The notes below the pieces were generated by a model. The model was not told the origin of the DNA, did no database searches, and saw nothing but the letters and a program-made list of their open reading frames with translations. DNA of 64,000 nt, taken from Cyathus striatus (lineage: Eukaryota > Basidiomycota > Agaricomycetes > Agaricales > Nidulariaceae). Positions 1 to 12,877 of the stretch are shown here, one piece after another; within the stretch, counting starts at the first letter, position 1, and the number at the start of each line of letters is the position of its first letter. Location: positions 992,001-1,056,000 of the forward strand of contig JAOVFP010000007.1 in assembly GCA_025738555.1 (NCBI GenBank), in the 5' to 3' direction. The position numbers were made by a program, and so were the translations under genes.

Positions 1-1715
<1,715 letters not shown>

Positions 1716-1901
1716 GATATGCAAGTTGATGGGAGTACAACGAGAAAGATACTGTATTTATTGCTGAGCTTGAGGCTACACTGTGACGTAGATCTCGATT
1801 ATCCTAGGTGTGGTACGCAGTTAACATCGGAAAGTACATTGATAAAAAGTCGGTTGCCACTGGTGTCGGCATTGGACACGTCACGATGGTATAGTGACGC
1901 C

Positions 1902-2080
1902 GATGACTATCATTATCGCAGTCTAGTGAATAACTGCAGTCGGCATTTCGACGCGTCATGAAGTTGATATGAAATATGCATACTTATTATGATGAATATC
2001 ACTATCGCAGTCGATCCTAGGAAAATCCAGTTAGTTACAGAGTCGGCAGTGTACGCGTCATGAAGTTCCGACATGGCACT
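1902..2080. repeat. degenerate direct repeat, two units of about 90 bp
   Basis: Two successive segments begin with GATGA(C/A)TATCA(T/C)TATCGCAGTC (about 1902 and 1991) and each ends with a CGCGTCATGAAGTT block (about 1951 and 2051). Further GTCGGCA and GTCA blocks upstream suggest an older third unit. No coding potential is seen. The repeat fills the spacer between the monooxygenase start and the tRNA. Confidence 0.55.
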
Positions 2081-2197
2081 ACATTCAAATACGCTCAAAC
2101 TTAGAAAGATTAACTAACATGTGATCTATGATTTGCATCTCAATTACTATAAGTAGTGAACACGGTGATCCCATCCACATGCACCTCAGACAGGACT

Positions 2198-2317
2198 GAA
2201 TCGGATCGCGCCGCATATGGTACACAGTTAGAATATAGTTCTCAATCTGATGCACAAAATAGCCTTTTTTGGAAGGTGTTAACATCGGGGTGTACCATAT
2301 GTACCGTGATCCGATTC
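2198..2317. mobile_element. 120-bp inverted-repeat (MITE-like) element
   Basis: The left arm starting GAATCGGATC and ending CATATGGTACA is matched by its reverse complement at 2291-2317, with a few mismatches over about 27 bp. The 65-bp interior has no coding capacity. It ends 45 bp before the tRNA-Leu gene. The arms suggest a miniature foldback element; no target duplication was confirmed. Confidence 0.5.
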
Positions 2318-2362
2318 ACTATTGTCTTATCTGACACATGGCAAATTGAAACCATTTAGTAT

Positions 2363-2482
2363 GGCGAGATGGCCGAGCGGTCTAAGGCGCCAGACTAAGG
2401 ACCAGGACAGTTTGTGTCCAATCTATACCGTTGGTAATATATCTGGTCTTTCGGGGCGTGGGTTCGAATCCCACTCTCGTCA
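2363..2482 (+). tRNA. tRNA-Leu (anticodon AAG) with 40-nt intron
   Basis: The acceptor arms GGCGAGA and TCTCGTC pair (one G-U), followed by discriminator A. The D arm holds the A-box TGGCCGAGCGG. Anticodon stem CCAGA pairs with TCTGG, and the seven-base loop CTAAGGA gives anticodon AAG at 2397-2399. An intron occupies about 2401-2440, right after position 37, the canonical place. The variable arm TCTTTCGGGGC is long, as in class II tRNAs. The B-box GGTTCGAATCC is intact. A T-run at about 2501-2506 could stop pol III. CCA is not encoded. Confidence 0.93.
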
Positions 2483-2869
2483 TATGTTAGCATGTCGTAC
2501 TAGCTTTTTATATTTTACTTTGTTAAGTACTTAATATGTTGTACACGCTGGTGGGTGGTAGGGTTATGCGAGGTGAAATTTACTTTTCGTTCAAGTAGTT
2601 CGACTACTATAACTTTACTTTATGTTTGAGTGTTTGAAGCTGTTAAGTACAAACTAAATATGTATGTAGTAGTTTACACATTATTCCATTATAAGCAAGC
2701 ACCCTATAATAATTCCTATTATATTGGTACAACCGGACCAAGCAAGAAATCTCAGACTGCAAGCACAAATTCAAATCCCAAACTGACATTGATTGAAGCA
2801 GAAAAAACTATCCGAAATACAGGATAGTACAGCTGCTGTCATTTTCCTGTTTAACTATATTAGTACACA

Positions 2870-4597
2870 TCAACATAATGATGTGCACGGAGGGCCAAAC
2901 TCCACCCTAAGCACACATATAATTAACCAGAAACTCACCGTCAACAACATCACTCTCTCCTCGTCTAAAAACTCAGTGGAAAAGTCAGATTTCTCCTTCG
3001 AGGTCATACGTATGTATGGCAAGCATGTCTCGACACTTTCATAGAATCCATCCTCGTGAATACTCGGCTCTGTTACGAGATCCCAACTTCCTTTACTGCC
3101 ATCTCTTACCGACATATTTGTGTCCCTGTGAGCAATAGCATCGCATACTCTCCCCCTTCCAAAATCGATCACCTGCACTGCGCCGTCTACGGGGAAGGGG
3201 TTGACGAGACGCCCACCACTGGTAGGAATGATGATCTTGAAGATGTCCTCATCGTAGCTAAATAAGCGGGTGTTTTGAGGCCCCCATTCCTCCCACAACA
3301 ACCCCTCCGGGAAGACGTTCGAGTCCAACGGGGCATCGAGTGCGGGTAAGTAAGGTCGCACGATGTCCATAAGCCGATCACGATGCATTAAAAACGCGTA
3401 ATCATAGTAACAATTCTCGGAATAAATTTGAATTTTGACGTTGAGTGTTATTAACGAGTCGCGAGAATGGCTGCGAAACGGTCTTTTCTGGGAGTGGCCA
3501 GCATATGGTCCAGGGGGAGGATGAGACAGTGGATCCTGCAAGCCGGAGCCACCATGGCAGAATAGCTCAGTTACATATACGTCATCGTTATCAAGCTCTG
3601 GGAGCAACAAGACCAAGAACGGGAAGAGCCCGGCATTCGGTCCGATGTGGCGCGCTTTAGGGAGATGATATACTCCTATTTCAAGATGATAGTCGCGTTC
3701 TTCGTCCTTCTCACATATGGCTTGATAAATATGTCAGAACGAAGGAAAGCTGAACCTATCGGAGACTTCCTGTATTATTTGTAATCAGCTGTGGGACAAA
3801 CGCCAATCTTCCAGTCGAATATGTGCAAAGAGTAGTAACCTTTTAGCTCGTCCTGTATAAAAAGAACGAGATTCTCGCCGCATATGTCGATACTAACTTT
3901 TGGTGGCCCACTCGGCCATGGTACATCGAGTACATGTATGTTACTTTTCTCAGCGTGAGGGTGCTTAGACTGTGTGCTGAATTGTCGAAGTACAATTTCT
4001 AGCCCGTCTAGGCAAGAATCCGTACTTTTCCCATGATTAGTAAAGTCATAGAGAAATCGTATAGAATGGCAGAGACATACCAGCATGCAAGCGCTATCAG
4101 ATCGTGTTCTTCCAGTGCAGCTCCAAAAGAGATGATAGGTCTGTTCACGTCTAACGTCCGTCATACCACCTCTCCTTCTGAATTTCTCGGAAGGCACAGA
4201 TACTTCATAGCACTTGTTATACCCGTAGTATTCTGCGGATCATCACAGCCGACGATAAGCGTATCCGCCATTATGTTATACAGCTTACTTCGCGGCAAAT
4301 CAACTGTGATCTTTTTGAAAAACTTGTAATTGAATTGTTTCCACGCATCTTCTCTGACTGCAAGTAAAGAAAGTTTTCGGAGACGCTGGGTTTTCCGATG
4401 CTACCAATTAAGGGGCTATCTTCGACACCCGCTTTCTCCTTTGCTAGGGCATATTGGATGGCGACGCTTCCTTTTATTACGTGATCATACAGGCGCGACG
4501 TGAGTGCACAAGCTGGGAGAGATGATAGAGGGAGGTAGGAGAATATCTGGGATATGATTTCGACTGGGAGTTTCTGCATTGGAGGCATAGAAGTCAT
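2870..4597 (-). pseudogene. F-box protein gene, apparently disabled
   Basis: The N-terminus at 4597 reads MQKLPVEIISQIFSYLPLSS, a clear F-box (SCF ubiquitin-ligase adaptor) of the agaricomycete type. A 52-nt intron restores QFNYKFFKKITVDLPRS and SKLYNIMADTLIVGCD. The family block continues to EGEVV, then an in-frame TGA at 4161-4163 interrupts before RTLDVNRPIISFGAALEE, where a Trp would fit. Another stop (TAA, 3775-3777) and a change of frame near 3690 separate this from an intact 3' segment (3616-2870) with LEIGVYHLPK, LFPFLVLLLPELDNDD and HEDGFYESVETCLPYIR. The recognisable protein is therefore broken at three places; short unseen introns could explain some but not the TGA. A last intron probably begins at GTGAGTTT near 2933. 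Confidence 0.7.
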
Positions 4598-4599
4598 TA

Positions 4600-5153
4600 T
4601 GGAATGATTTAGGATACGATATTGCAGCCTAAAATAGCAACGTTTAAATATAAAAATGGTTGATTGTAAGGCCGCTTATCCACTACTTAATCCTACCGTC
4701 GGGGCTTAAGTTACAGACCTAGCACAATTGTTCCTTGTTCATGGTCGTCCATATTTGCAGCGGGCCGTTTTGGTCCATGTGATCTTTGTGTGATATGATG
4801 CGGTTCTTTGTCTTTACTTTACAATTTGTTGTGATTATGTCAACGAAACTCTTTTGTTTTTAACTTCCTTTGACCGTCACCACAGGGCACCATTGATGAA
4901 AGCCAAAAGGACCATGCGAGTTGTTTTTGATTCTAGACTGGAGTCATACGGACGATGCAAAGTTATGCTTCTGTCTTGTAAACATAACAATCCAACCGGA
5001 CCAAAAAGCCATTTGTATGTATATCAATTTATTAGTGACTGAGATGACATGTATGTGAACCAGTCGGTCTATTATACGAAAGATGAAACCTAACTTAAAC
5101 CATGCGCCTCCAGACCACGCTATCGAAGCTCACCTGCTAAACTATCCCTTTAT
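4600..5153. other. intergenic, no gene seen
   Basis: AT-rich spacer upstream of the F-box remnant. Short open frames here have no family signature. Confidence 0.5.
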
Positions 5154-5249
5154 GGTGAGATGACCGAGCGGTCTAAGGCGGTGTCCAATCCGTTACCATT
5201 AAGGTATATCTGGTCTTTCGGGGCGTGGGTTCGAACCCCACTCTCGTCA
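5154..5249 (+). pseudogene. broken tRNA-Leu copy lacking the anticodon
   Basis: The sequence matches the tRNA-Leu at 2363: same acceptor stem (GGTGAGA for GGCGAGA), same A-box GACCGAGCGG, same variable arm, B-box GGTTCGAACCC and the same CATATG just downstream. About 23 nt are missing: the 5' anticodon stem, the AAG anticodon and the start of the intron. What follows GGCG is the old intron sequence GTGTCCAATC. The pol III boxes remain, so it may still be transcribed, but it cannot decode. Confidence 0.85.
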
Positions 5250-6370
5250 TATGGGCAATTTGAATCGTTTTCAAAACAAGTCAAAATTTAAAAAATTTTA
5301 ATTTTTTAATTCCTCTTTCTTCGGAAGGTTTACTATATACGTAGAACCTTCAAGAGTCAGATATTTCCAGTACCTATTGTTGATGCGTTCATATTTCATC
5401 TAACTCGCTACAGGAGTTGAAACTCTGTGTCTTCACTGAAGGATTGAACTTGATGTGTTACAGAATAAAACATTCCGTGAGATCTGACGCCACAGCACGA
5501 CATTAGCAAATACCTGTTACAGTAAAAGGATTATTTGTATTTACTCCTCCCCAACTGAATTCATGATTCCATGTGCTTGACTTAATTCGGAGGACATAAA
5601 ATTAGTCTAGCTACAGTATGCTTGGCACTGCAGTGCGATTGACAATGACATGAAGGAGACGAGTGGCATGATAGACTGCAGACTAGACGTCGATCGACGT
5701 ACTGTGATGGCGAGAGATAGTACTTACGTTCTCCTGCGGGTTGTCTAAGCCAATCAAAACCGTTTGTTTTGTAATACTGTTCCCGGACAGGGTGGATATG
5801 TCAATCTCCACGTCAAGTGTAAATCATTGACGAATAACATATCATAACTTTCAGTAAGAGAGGTAGTTATGTTCCTTTTGTGTAAAATATCGCTGTCAGT
5901 ACCTGGCTCCTGCATTTTTGTCCTATATACCTTCTGTAGCTAGTATTACACTTGGTGGGCATAATCTATCAGCCTTCACGTGATTCTATCTTGATTCTAT
6001 CATATAAGTATAAGTATCTTAAAATATGCCCGAAAATCTAGCTAGTAACCTTTTAGGCGTACACCTCCGAGTCCGCGCTGTAGGATAAGCTCATTCGATT
6101 AAAATCACCCTGGAATCGAGTGAAATGGAGCAGGAGTCTAGTTCCTGGTTCTCTCCCTGAGTCTATTTTTGACCTCATAACCCTAGTATATCGAAATCCA
6201 TCTTTTTCGGGTAGGTATACGCTGCACAGTACTTTGCACTGTGGGGTCCCTGCTGAACGTGAACGTACTGTTAGTTGAAACAGTTTGATTTATGCTATAA
6301 TCTTTTCTCCTTTGTATGCATAAGGTGAAATCTACTACTGTCAGCGCCATTTGTGCGTGTTCACCTGCTG
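5250..6370. other. intergenic, no gene seen
   Basis: About 1.1 kb with no recognisable gene. A short exon-like open stretch on the minus strand (about 5823-5730, ending at a GTAAGTACT donor-like site) has no identifiable partner exons. Confidence 0.45.
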
Positions 6371-6374
6371 TTGA

Positions 6375-6381
6375 TATAAAT
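6375..6381 (+). promoter_or_regulatory. TATA-like box of the multicopper oxidase gene
   Basis: TATAAAT lies about 170 bp before the ATG at 6552. The spacing allows a 5' leader of about 140 nt. Position and motif only. Confidence 0.4.
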
Positions 6382-6551
6382 AGAAGTACCTTCACCCTGG
6401 TACATAGACATGTGTCAGTCTATGCTATGCCGTACTCAGAAAAGTACGAATGAAATAACAAGGTTCTTCCTTTCATTGTTTAACCCTGCGCTGGTCCTTA
6501 TAAGAGAGGAGGACGAGGTGAACAGTAGGTATCCTCATTGCACCTCCCAAC

Positions 6552-8696
6552 ATGCGTCTTCTGCATTGCTTGATACTGTTTCTTGTAGGTCCAGTCTGGG
6601 CCGGAGTTCATGAAATATGGTGGAATATCACCTACGTTCAGAACGCAAACCCAGACGGCCAATTTTCTCGCAGAGTCATTGGAGTCAATGGTACCTGGCC
6701 GTAAGTTTTGCTTCTTTTTCGCATTGAAAGGATATTGACGATTACTTAGACCACCACCTATCGAAGTCAAGTCCACGGATAGGCTCGTCGTGCATGCATT
6801 TAATTCCATCGACCAACCAACCACCTTGCATCACCATGGCATGTTCTTTAATTCCACGTCGTGGTTCGATGGTGCCATGGGCGTCTCCCAGTGGTGAGTT
6901 GACGGTGTATTAATTAATTCAGTATGTGCTAACACTACTTCAGCGGTATCCCTCCCGGACAATCTTTCACATATACAGTTCCTGTAGGTCATTCATTAAT
7001 AATAAAGATATTATAAAGCTTACATTTAATTTCCAGGTGGATACGTCAGGACAGTTTGGAACCTACTGGGTGCACTCCCATGCTTATGTATGTCCCTTTT
7101 GCATACAATATGTAACCGATCTGAAATTATAACCAGGGTCATTATGTGGATGGTCTTCGTGCACCAGTTGTCATTCATCCTACAACTGAGCACTACCGCT
7201 ACGACGCTGAATTTACAGTCGTCCTCGGTGACTGGTATCATCAGCAACACGATGCTCTACTCACACAATATTTAAGTACCTCCAATCCAGATGGAGTGGA
7301 GCCTATACCAGGTATAGTTAATCTAGACTTTCCGTAAATCATTTGCTCACCATAACATGCAGATAACGCACTAATCTACTTTTCCCAGAATGGGAAATAC
7401 CTCCCTCCAATCCCAGGGACTCACCCTGACCCAGTCACTTCGGCGGTCGGATTTAATCAAAATGCTACCCTGAACTTCCAGCCTGGAAAGACATACCGTC
7501 TCCGGGTGGTTAACACTGGAGCATTTGCTTCGTTTGCTTTCTGGATTGATGGTCACGATATGACGATTATTGAAGTGGATGGAACCGATGTCCAGCCTTC
7601 TCCTATTAACACATTAAAGGTGGCTGTTGCTCAGAGATACTCAGTTCTCGTCAAGGCTCGTTCGGATACCTCACATAATTGGGTTATACATGCCAATATG
7701 GATACAGGTAAGTTCTATGTATGATGCACGGTGATAGAAACTAATACACTCACAACAGCCATGTTTGACGTCGTCCCTCCCTCGCTCAACCCAAGTGCGC
7801 TATACATTTCCAACAAGTGATATCATTTATAAATCTCCATCGTAGATGTAACCGCGTCAGTGACATACAACGCAAAGGCTCCTCTCGGCCCCCAAACAAC
7901 GCGCAACTCATACCCCGAAGTGAACGACATATCCCTCATCCCAATCAAAGTAATTCCACAGCCAAAGACGACTAGAACACTTGTCCTACAAGCCAATTTC
8001 GACCTAATGACAGATGGGACCAACAGGGGAATATTCAACAATGTCACCTATAACTCTCCGCTTGTTCCCTTGGTCCTATCAGAGTTGACCATGGGACAGA
8101 ATGCAACAAACCCGAGCGTATACGGGCCCTCAACATTCGTATTTAACCCATTCGATGTTGTCGACCTTGTAGTTCAGAACGCCGATTCTGGAGGACATCC
8201 ATTGTAAGTCGAACCCCTTCGATAAATTTACAAGTAAGTCCTCACGAATAAAATAGCCATATTCACGGACACCAATTCCACATTGTCCAACGCACAACCG
8301 ACTTTACATCCTCAGACAAAAGTATAAACCCACCAGTAGTAGAAGGGCAGAAGAATCCTATGCGGAGGGATACAGTTCAAATTCCCGCCGGAGCAGGAGC
8401 AACGCTGCGTTTCGTAGCTGACAACCCCGGTGGTTGGTTCTTCCACTGTAAGTCCATCGCATCCCAGGGAGATAACATAACTGAACAAAATGAAAGGTCA
8501 CATCGAATGGCATCTCGAAGCTGGACTAGCAGTCCAATTCATCGAAGCTCCATTGCTAGCACAGCAACGTAACACACCGCCCCCAGAACTCAAGGTTCAA
8601 TGTACAGCAGACGGATTGCCAAACTCTGGAAACGCAGCGGGTCATCTGTCTACCACAGATTTGAGCGGATGGACATTGGGACCTTACCCAACTTAG
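6552..8696 (+). CDS. Fet3-type multicopper oxidase (probable ferroxidase), no membrane anchor
   Basis: Ten exons (6552-6700, 6750-6893, 6944-6983, 7037-7087, 7137-7311, 7363-7707, 7759-7794, 7846-8203, 8257-8447, 8497-8696) join in frame. A signal peptide ([13 protein letters not shown]...) precedes three cupredoxin domains. Copper-ligand motifs are HHHGMFF (usually HWHG), WVHSH, HPFHIHGH (after splicing) and [34 protein letters not shown] and ADSGGHPF are Fet3 hallmarks rather than laccase. Yeast Fet3 uses E185, Y354 and D409 to handle Fe(II); here they read D (GDWYH), Y (NNVTY) and D (ADSGG). The protein stops after LGPYPT, where basidiomycete Fet3 normally continues into a transmembrane anchor, so the product looks secreted. 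No Ftr1 permease gene is adjacent. Laccase-like activity is the alternative. Confidence 0.9.
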
Positions 8697-9460
8697 AACC
8701 TCCCATTTCCTTCATAAATATTATTGCGTAAAATGTAAATAGACAACGAACACGAAATATTGTTCACCAAGATAATATCTATTCTCAAAAGTAAGCAGGA
8801 GAAAGTAACCATACATTACACTTCTCCTACAAAAGAAACAAAAGAAAAAACGAAAGAGGAAAACGAAAAAAAGGGAAAGGCAAATACCAAAAACAGAATC
8901 CACCTGCGGGGGGAACCTACAACAGTAAACGGATATACGTATATAAAAGTACACTATCAAGAAATGAAGAGGTAGCAGCAGACATATTCAGTGCAAGGCA
9001 AGACATCATGTAACGCAAAACGAGCGGACGGGACATAACAAAACGGTGAAAACGAAAGAACAAAAAGCAGATAGGTAGAGGGGGTGTCGCAAGGCGGGTA
9101 AAAAAGGGTGTGAGGGGGAGTAGTGAGCTAGTACAGATCCGATCCGGGGTGTTAGGTATAGTATTGTCGAGGAACGTATGGAGGGTATGAAAGGGTATGA
9201 GCAAGAAAGTCGAAGCGGGTTCTGGTTTGGTTGTACATGTGGGCTGGGGGAAGTTACCGCCCATACACGACGTAAGGCTGGGCGTAACCCGTTGGGTATG
9301 GGGCGTCGTCCCAGGATTCTAGTAAGGAGATTTGTTAGCTTCGTGTTTGGCGGAACAGATGGGGCAGAATGGGGAATGGGAATTGGCGGAGAAAGGGAGG
9401 GTATGAACGGCCACGATCTCCGCAGTAGCCAGACATATAACCTGGGGGAGAAGCTTCCCC
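8697..9460. other. convergent intergenic region
   Basis: 3' ends of the multicopper oxidase (plus) and CHS7-like gene (minus) face each other. The stretch 8840-8890 is A-rich with GAAAAACGAAAG runs. No gene recognised; open frames here are antisense or chance. Confidence 0.5.
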
Positions 9461-12400
9461 CTATACCAGTGATACCCCACCGCCAATCCCCACCTCCCCT
9501 CTGAAAGAGAAGGCAGAGGAACGGCCTAGCCACCCCCGCTACCCACCCCCCACATACAAACCAAATAGAACTCACCTTCAGTAATACTCCTCCACCCAAG
9601 GTACAAAGCACAAACAGATGCAGTCTCAAGGATAGTAGCGATAAAGGAGCCGTCTACTCTTTCATTCGAGCCCTGCATGCGTAACATATCAGCATTCATA
9701 GTCTTATCAAGATTTCTGAGAAAAGAAAGGAGAGTGGAAAGCGGGGGAAGACGACCATGGAATCACGGGACCCCTGAGGACCCACAGTTCGTTCCATGGA
9801 ACAGATAATAGCAGTGTGGCGCATTCACACTCCTTATCACATCCTACCCCCACTTAATCTCGCTCCCCCTCCCCTGAAGAAAGAAACCAAACTCACCCGA
9901 CACACAACCTTCCCTAACAAAAACCACGCCAACTGCGCCAGAACAAACAGTGCAGCCGACAGGACATAGTACCACATCGGTCTTGTCTCATTGAGCACCT
10001 TGAGGACGATAAAGGTCATTAGCAGGAGGAAAACTACTGCCGTTCTGTATAGGGTATCAGTACGTGTTCGTTACACTGTAAGTAGGGGCAAAGGTAGAAC
10101 GGAAAAAGGAAGGATGAGAAAGGTGAAGGTGTACAAAAAGGCATAGCATAGAATATGCAAAACCAGCCAACGGGGAGAAGGCAAAGAGAAGGGAACGCAC
10201 GCAGCAGGCCAAATATTCAACAACACAAACAACGGGATACTCTTCAGCCTCTCGGGGGGATTCGATAGCCCGCCAAGAGTCTCAGTGATGCCTAGCGCAA
10301 CGTCGAGCGAGATGTATGTTGTCCCGCCGAAGAGGAGGAGGGAGAGGAGTGCGTATGGCTACAAAAGGATGTTAGTAACGGATACGGAGGGGAGGGAGGA
10401 GAAGGACGGAAGCGAAGAACGAAAGAGAAGAAGATAAGATAAGATAAAGCAGAAGAACGAAAGAAAAGTGGAGGAAAGAGAGAGAAAGCTCGAATACAAG
10501 TAACAGACCACCCGACATACGACGAATGTCCACGGCGAGGAAAAGAAGCCCAAGTTCAACATCCACCGGAAGCACGACACACATATCATGTACGCGCTCT
10601 CCACACGCGGCAAGGCTAACTCTCAGGCATGCTCGAAGGCCATCAGCATAAAGCACGCTCCTTCTGCCATCACAACACGTCGAACGACAACACCCTAAGA
10701 CACGCCAAACACCATCTCAAGCGCCGCATCACCCCGACTTTTCCCTCAAGCTATGACCCACGACAACCAAGGGCACGTGCGCGCCGCCATAGACCGCACC
10801 CAGCCCACCCCTACGGCAAACGACGTCATACCCGGCACAGAGCCCTGCCTGACAAAGCCGACGACGACATAGCGGCCTTTTTTCACCCTACGCACCACTA
10901 TTTTCAACCACGAGCAGATGCGCGTAAGAGACGGAGAAAGAGAAGGTACGTCGCAGTCACGAAGTGGAATTACCATCAGGCAGGGATCGACGCTCCACAA
11001 GAGACGCACACTCCATATAGCCCAAATTGCGCTGCACACAGAAAAGAGAACAGAAGCAGCAGCAGCAGCAGGCGGGGAAAGAACGGTACGTCCCATCACG
11101 AAGGCGAGTGCTCCACAAGAGATATTTGTGGTGAATCACGAGCTCGCGTACACGCAAAAACGAGGCAGGGTACGTCCTCCCTATCACGAAGTGAAGAGAG
11201 CGGCACACGCAGAAAAGAGGCAGCGAAGAAGACAGGCAAAGAACGATACGTCCTTCAATCACGAAGTGGAAGTACCACTATCGGCGAGAGGGCAGGGTGC
11301 ACACTGCAGCGAATCGAGCTCGCGCACTATAATCTCACAAGGCGAAGTATTACACCACCGAGCCTTCCCCTCTGCACAGCGCGAACAAGGAGCCTACACC
11401 AGAAAGAACGAAGCGTGTCGAAGGCCAATTGCAGATCAGGCACCGCCGCATGCCTTTCTCGTTCCGTAGAGACGTTCATCCAAGCCACTGTCCATCCAAG
11501 CCACTGTCCATCCAAGCCACTGTCCATCCAAGTCACCGTCCATCCAAGCCACCGTCCATCCAAGCCACATCCCTACCCACACCCACACCTGCAAAACGCA
11601 CATCCACATCCACAGCCCCATCCCCAGTCAAACCGTAGCGACAACACAACGCAAAGCAGGCATCGCCTACCGCCCGCGATAACTATCACTATCACTGTCA
11701 ATCCAAAATCCAAAATCCAACGGCCGAACACCACACTCCACTACGGCGCAGCCCGCTGTGGGCTGTGGACACAGAGCCAACCGCACTACGCCCGCTCGAA
11801 GCACAGGTCCAAAGACCAAGACCAAGACCAAGATGAAAGAGATAGGGATAGGAAGACGAAGACGAAGATGAAGACGAAATAAAGAGAGCGAATGAAGCTG
11901 AGCATAGCGTACGTCCGTCACTCCACTGCACATCTACGCACGCACGCATTCCATCACCCATCCATCACCCATCATACGCACGGCCGCGGCGCAGGCGCAT
12001 GTCCACACCACACCATCACATCACGCCAAGCATGAATGAAAGTGGGCGATGGGGCGATGCTGTCGCAGTCCGCTATGATGAGGGTGGGAGGGGGAGATGT
12101 GTCCCTTAGAATCTCCAGAGAACGAGGAACGAGACGAAAGGAAACGAAAGGAAACGAAAGGGAAAAGACGAAAAAGAAAGAAACGAAAGAACGAAGAATG
12201 AAATACGTACGACTAAACTAGCCATCGTCCCATCTTCCACAACCTGCGTCGCCATCGCCGCATTCACAATCAGCCCCCAAAAGAACGCTGCCACCACTCC
12301 TGCATGGATGGCCGTGAGCACCACCAGCGCCGTTGATCCCTGCTCGAGGAATGAGCCGGTCGTGAGTAGTTGCAAGGGCAGAGTGAGGAGGTACGTCAAT

Positions 12401-12877
12401 AAGAGGATTATGAATTCTAGTCTGCCTTTGGGGGTATCAGTACGCTTCTAAGGAGGGGAAGAGGAAGAGAAGACAAGAGAGGTGTACTAGAAGGCACGAA
12501 ACGAATGGAATGAAAGAAAACGAACCAACAGCAGCCTTCCTCCTCGAACTAGCCCACACCAAACCAAGCACAACAGCAACACTAACACCACAAGCAGCGA
12601 TATTGGCTACATTCGAAATGCTCCCTTCGTGTCCTAACCGCGGGATTCCGCATTCAGGGTTTATACCCACCGGGTCGGAGGTTGCGTTTCCGCGGAGGGT
12701 TGTGGGTGAGAGGTGTAGGAGCTGTTTTTGCGAGTGAGGAGAGAGGGGGGAAGGGTTAGAGAATGGGAAGGGGCAGGGGCAGGGAGGAGGAAGACAGACC
12801 TGGCGATAGAATAGGTTACACCATGGATAAGAAGGCGTATCGTGGCATAAAGGTGCAAAGTCGCCGAATTGAGTCAT
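9461..12877 (-). CDS. CHS7: CHS7-like chitin synthase export chaperone
   Basis: Starts MTQFGDFAPLCHDTPSYPWC, the typical Chs7 opening. Exons read by eye: 12877-12800, 12721-12526, 12425-12211, 10358-10201, 10044-9897, 9672-9576, and a short last exon from about 9498 ending at a TAG at 9461 (the 3' end is the least certain part). Hydrophobic segments include ANIAACGVSVAVVLGLVWA, FIILLLTYLLTLPLQLL, GVVAAFFWGLIVNAA and FGGTTYISLDVALGIT, then a segment in exon 5 around MWYYVLSAALFVLAQLAWFL. Conserved DGSFIATILE precedes the C-terminus. In yeast Chs7 sits in the ER membrane and is needed to export chitin synthase III (Chs3). All junctions keep phase. Intron 3 (12210-10359) is 1,852 nt, far beyond its neighbours. 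Confidence 0.87.
10359..12210 (-). other. giant intron (1,852 nt) of the CHS7-like gene
   Basis: Donor GTACGT at 12210-12205 and acceptor TTTTGTAG at 10366-10359 join ...EDGTMASLV to PYALLSLLLF without loss of Chs7 residues or frame. The interior is purine-rich and repetitive. A GTACGTC + ATCACGAAGTGGA pair recurs at about 10946, 11084, 11169 and 11246, and short GACGAA/CCAAGA runs lie near 11808-11880. A 417-codon open frame on the plus strand (10629-11882) is a by-product of this composition; it resembles no family I know. Confidence 0.75.
11477..11572. repeat. 16-bp minisatellite, six copies
   Basis: Six head-to-tail copies of CATCCAAGCCACTGTC. The first three are identical; later copies vary (AAGTCACCG, AAGCCACCG, AAGCCACAT). 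It lies inside the giant CHS7 intron, so its length may vary between strains without altering the protein. Confidence 0.9.

Noticed and set aside
5730..5823. Exon-like minus-strand stretch ending at GTAAGTACT
   Set aside because: About 30 codons, no acceptor, and no neighbouring exon that continues it.
9006..9629. 207-codon open frame on the minus strand
   Set aside because: Overlaps the CHS7 3' end in another frame; composition is Pro/Ser/Leu run-on, not a family.
10629..11882. 417-codon open frame on the plus strand
   Set aside because: Antisense to, and inside, the large CHS7 intron; Arg/His/Ser-rich low-complexity product from repeats, with no domain.
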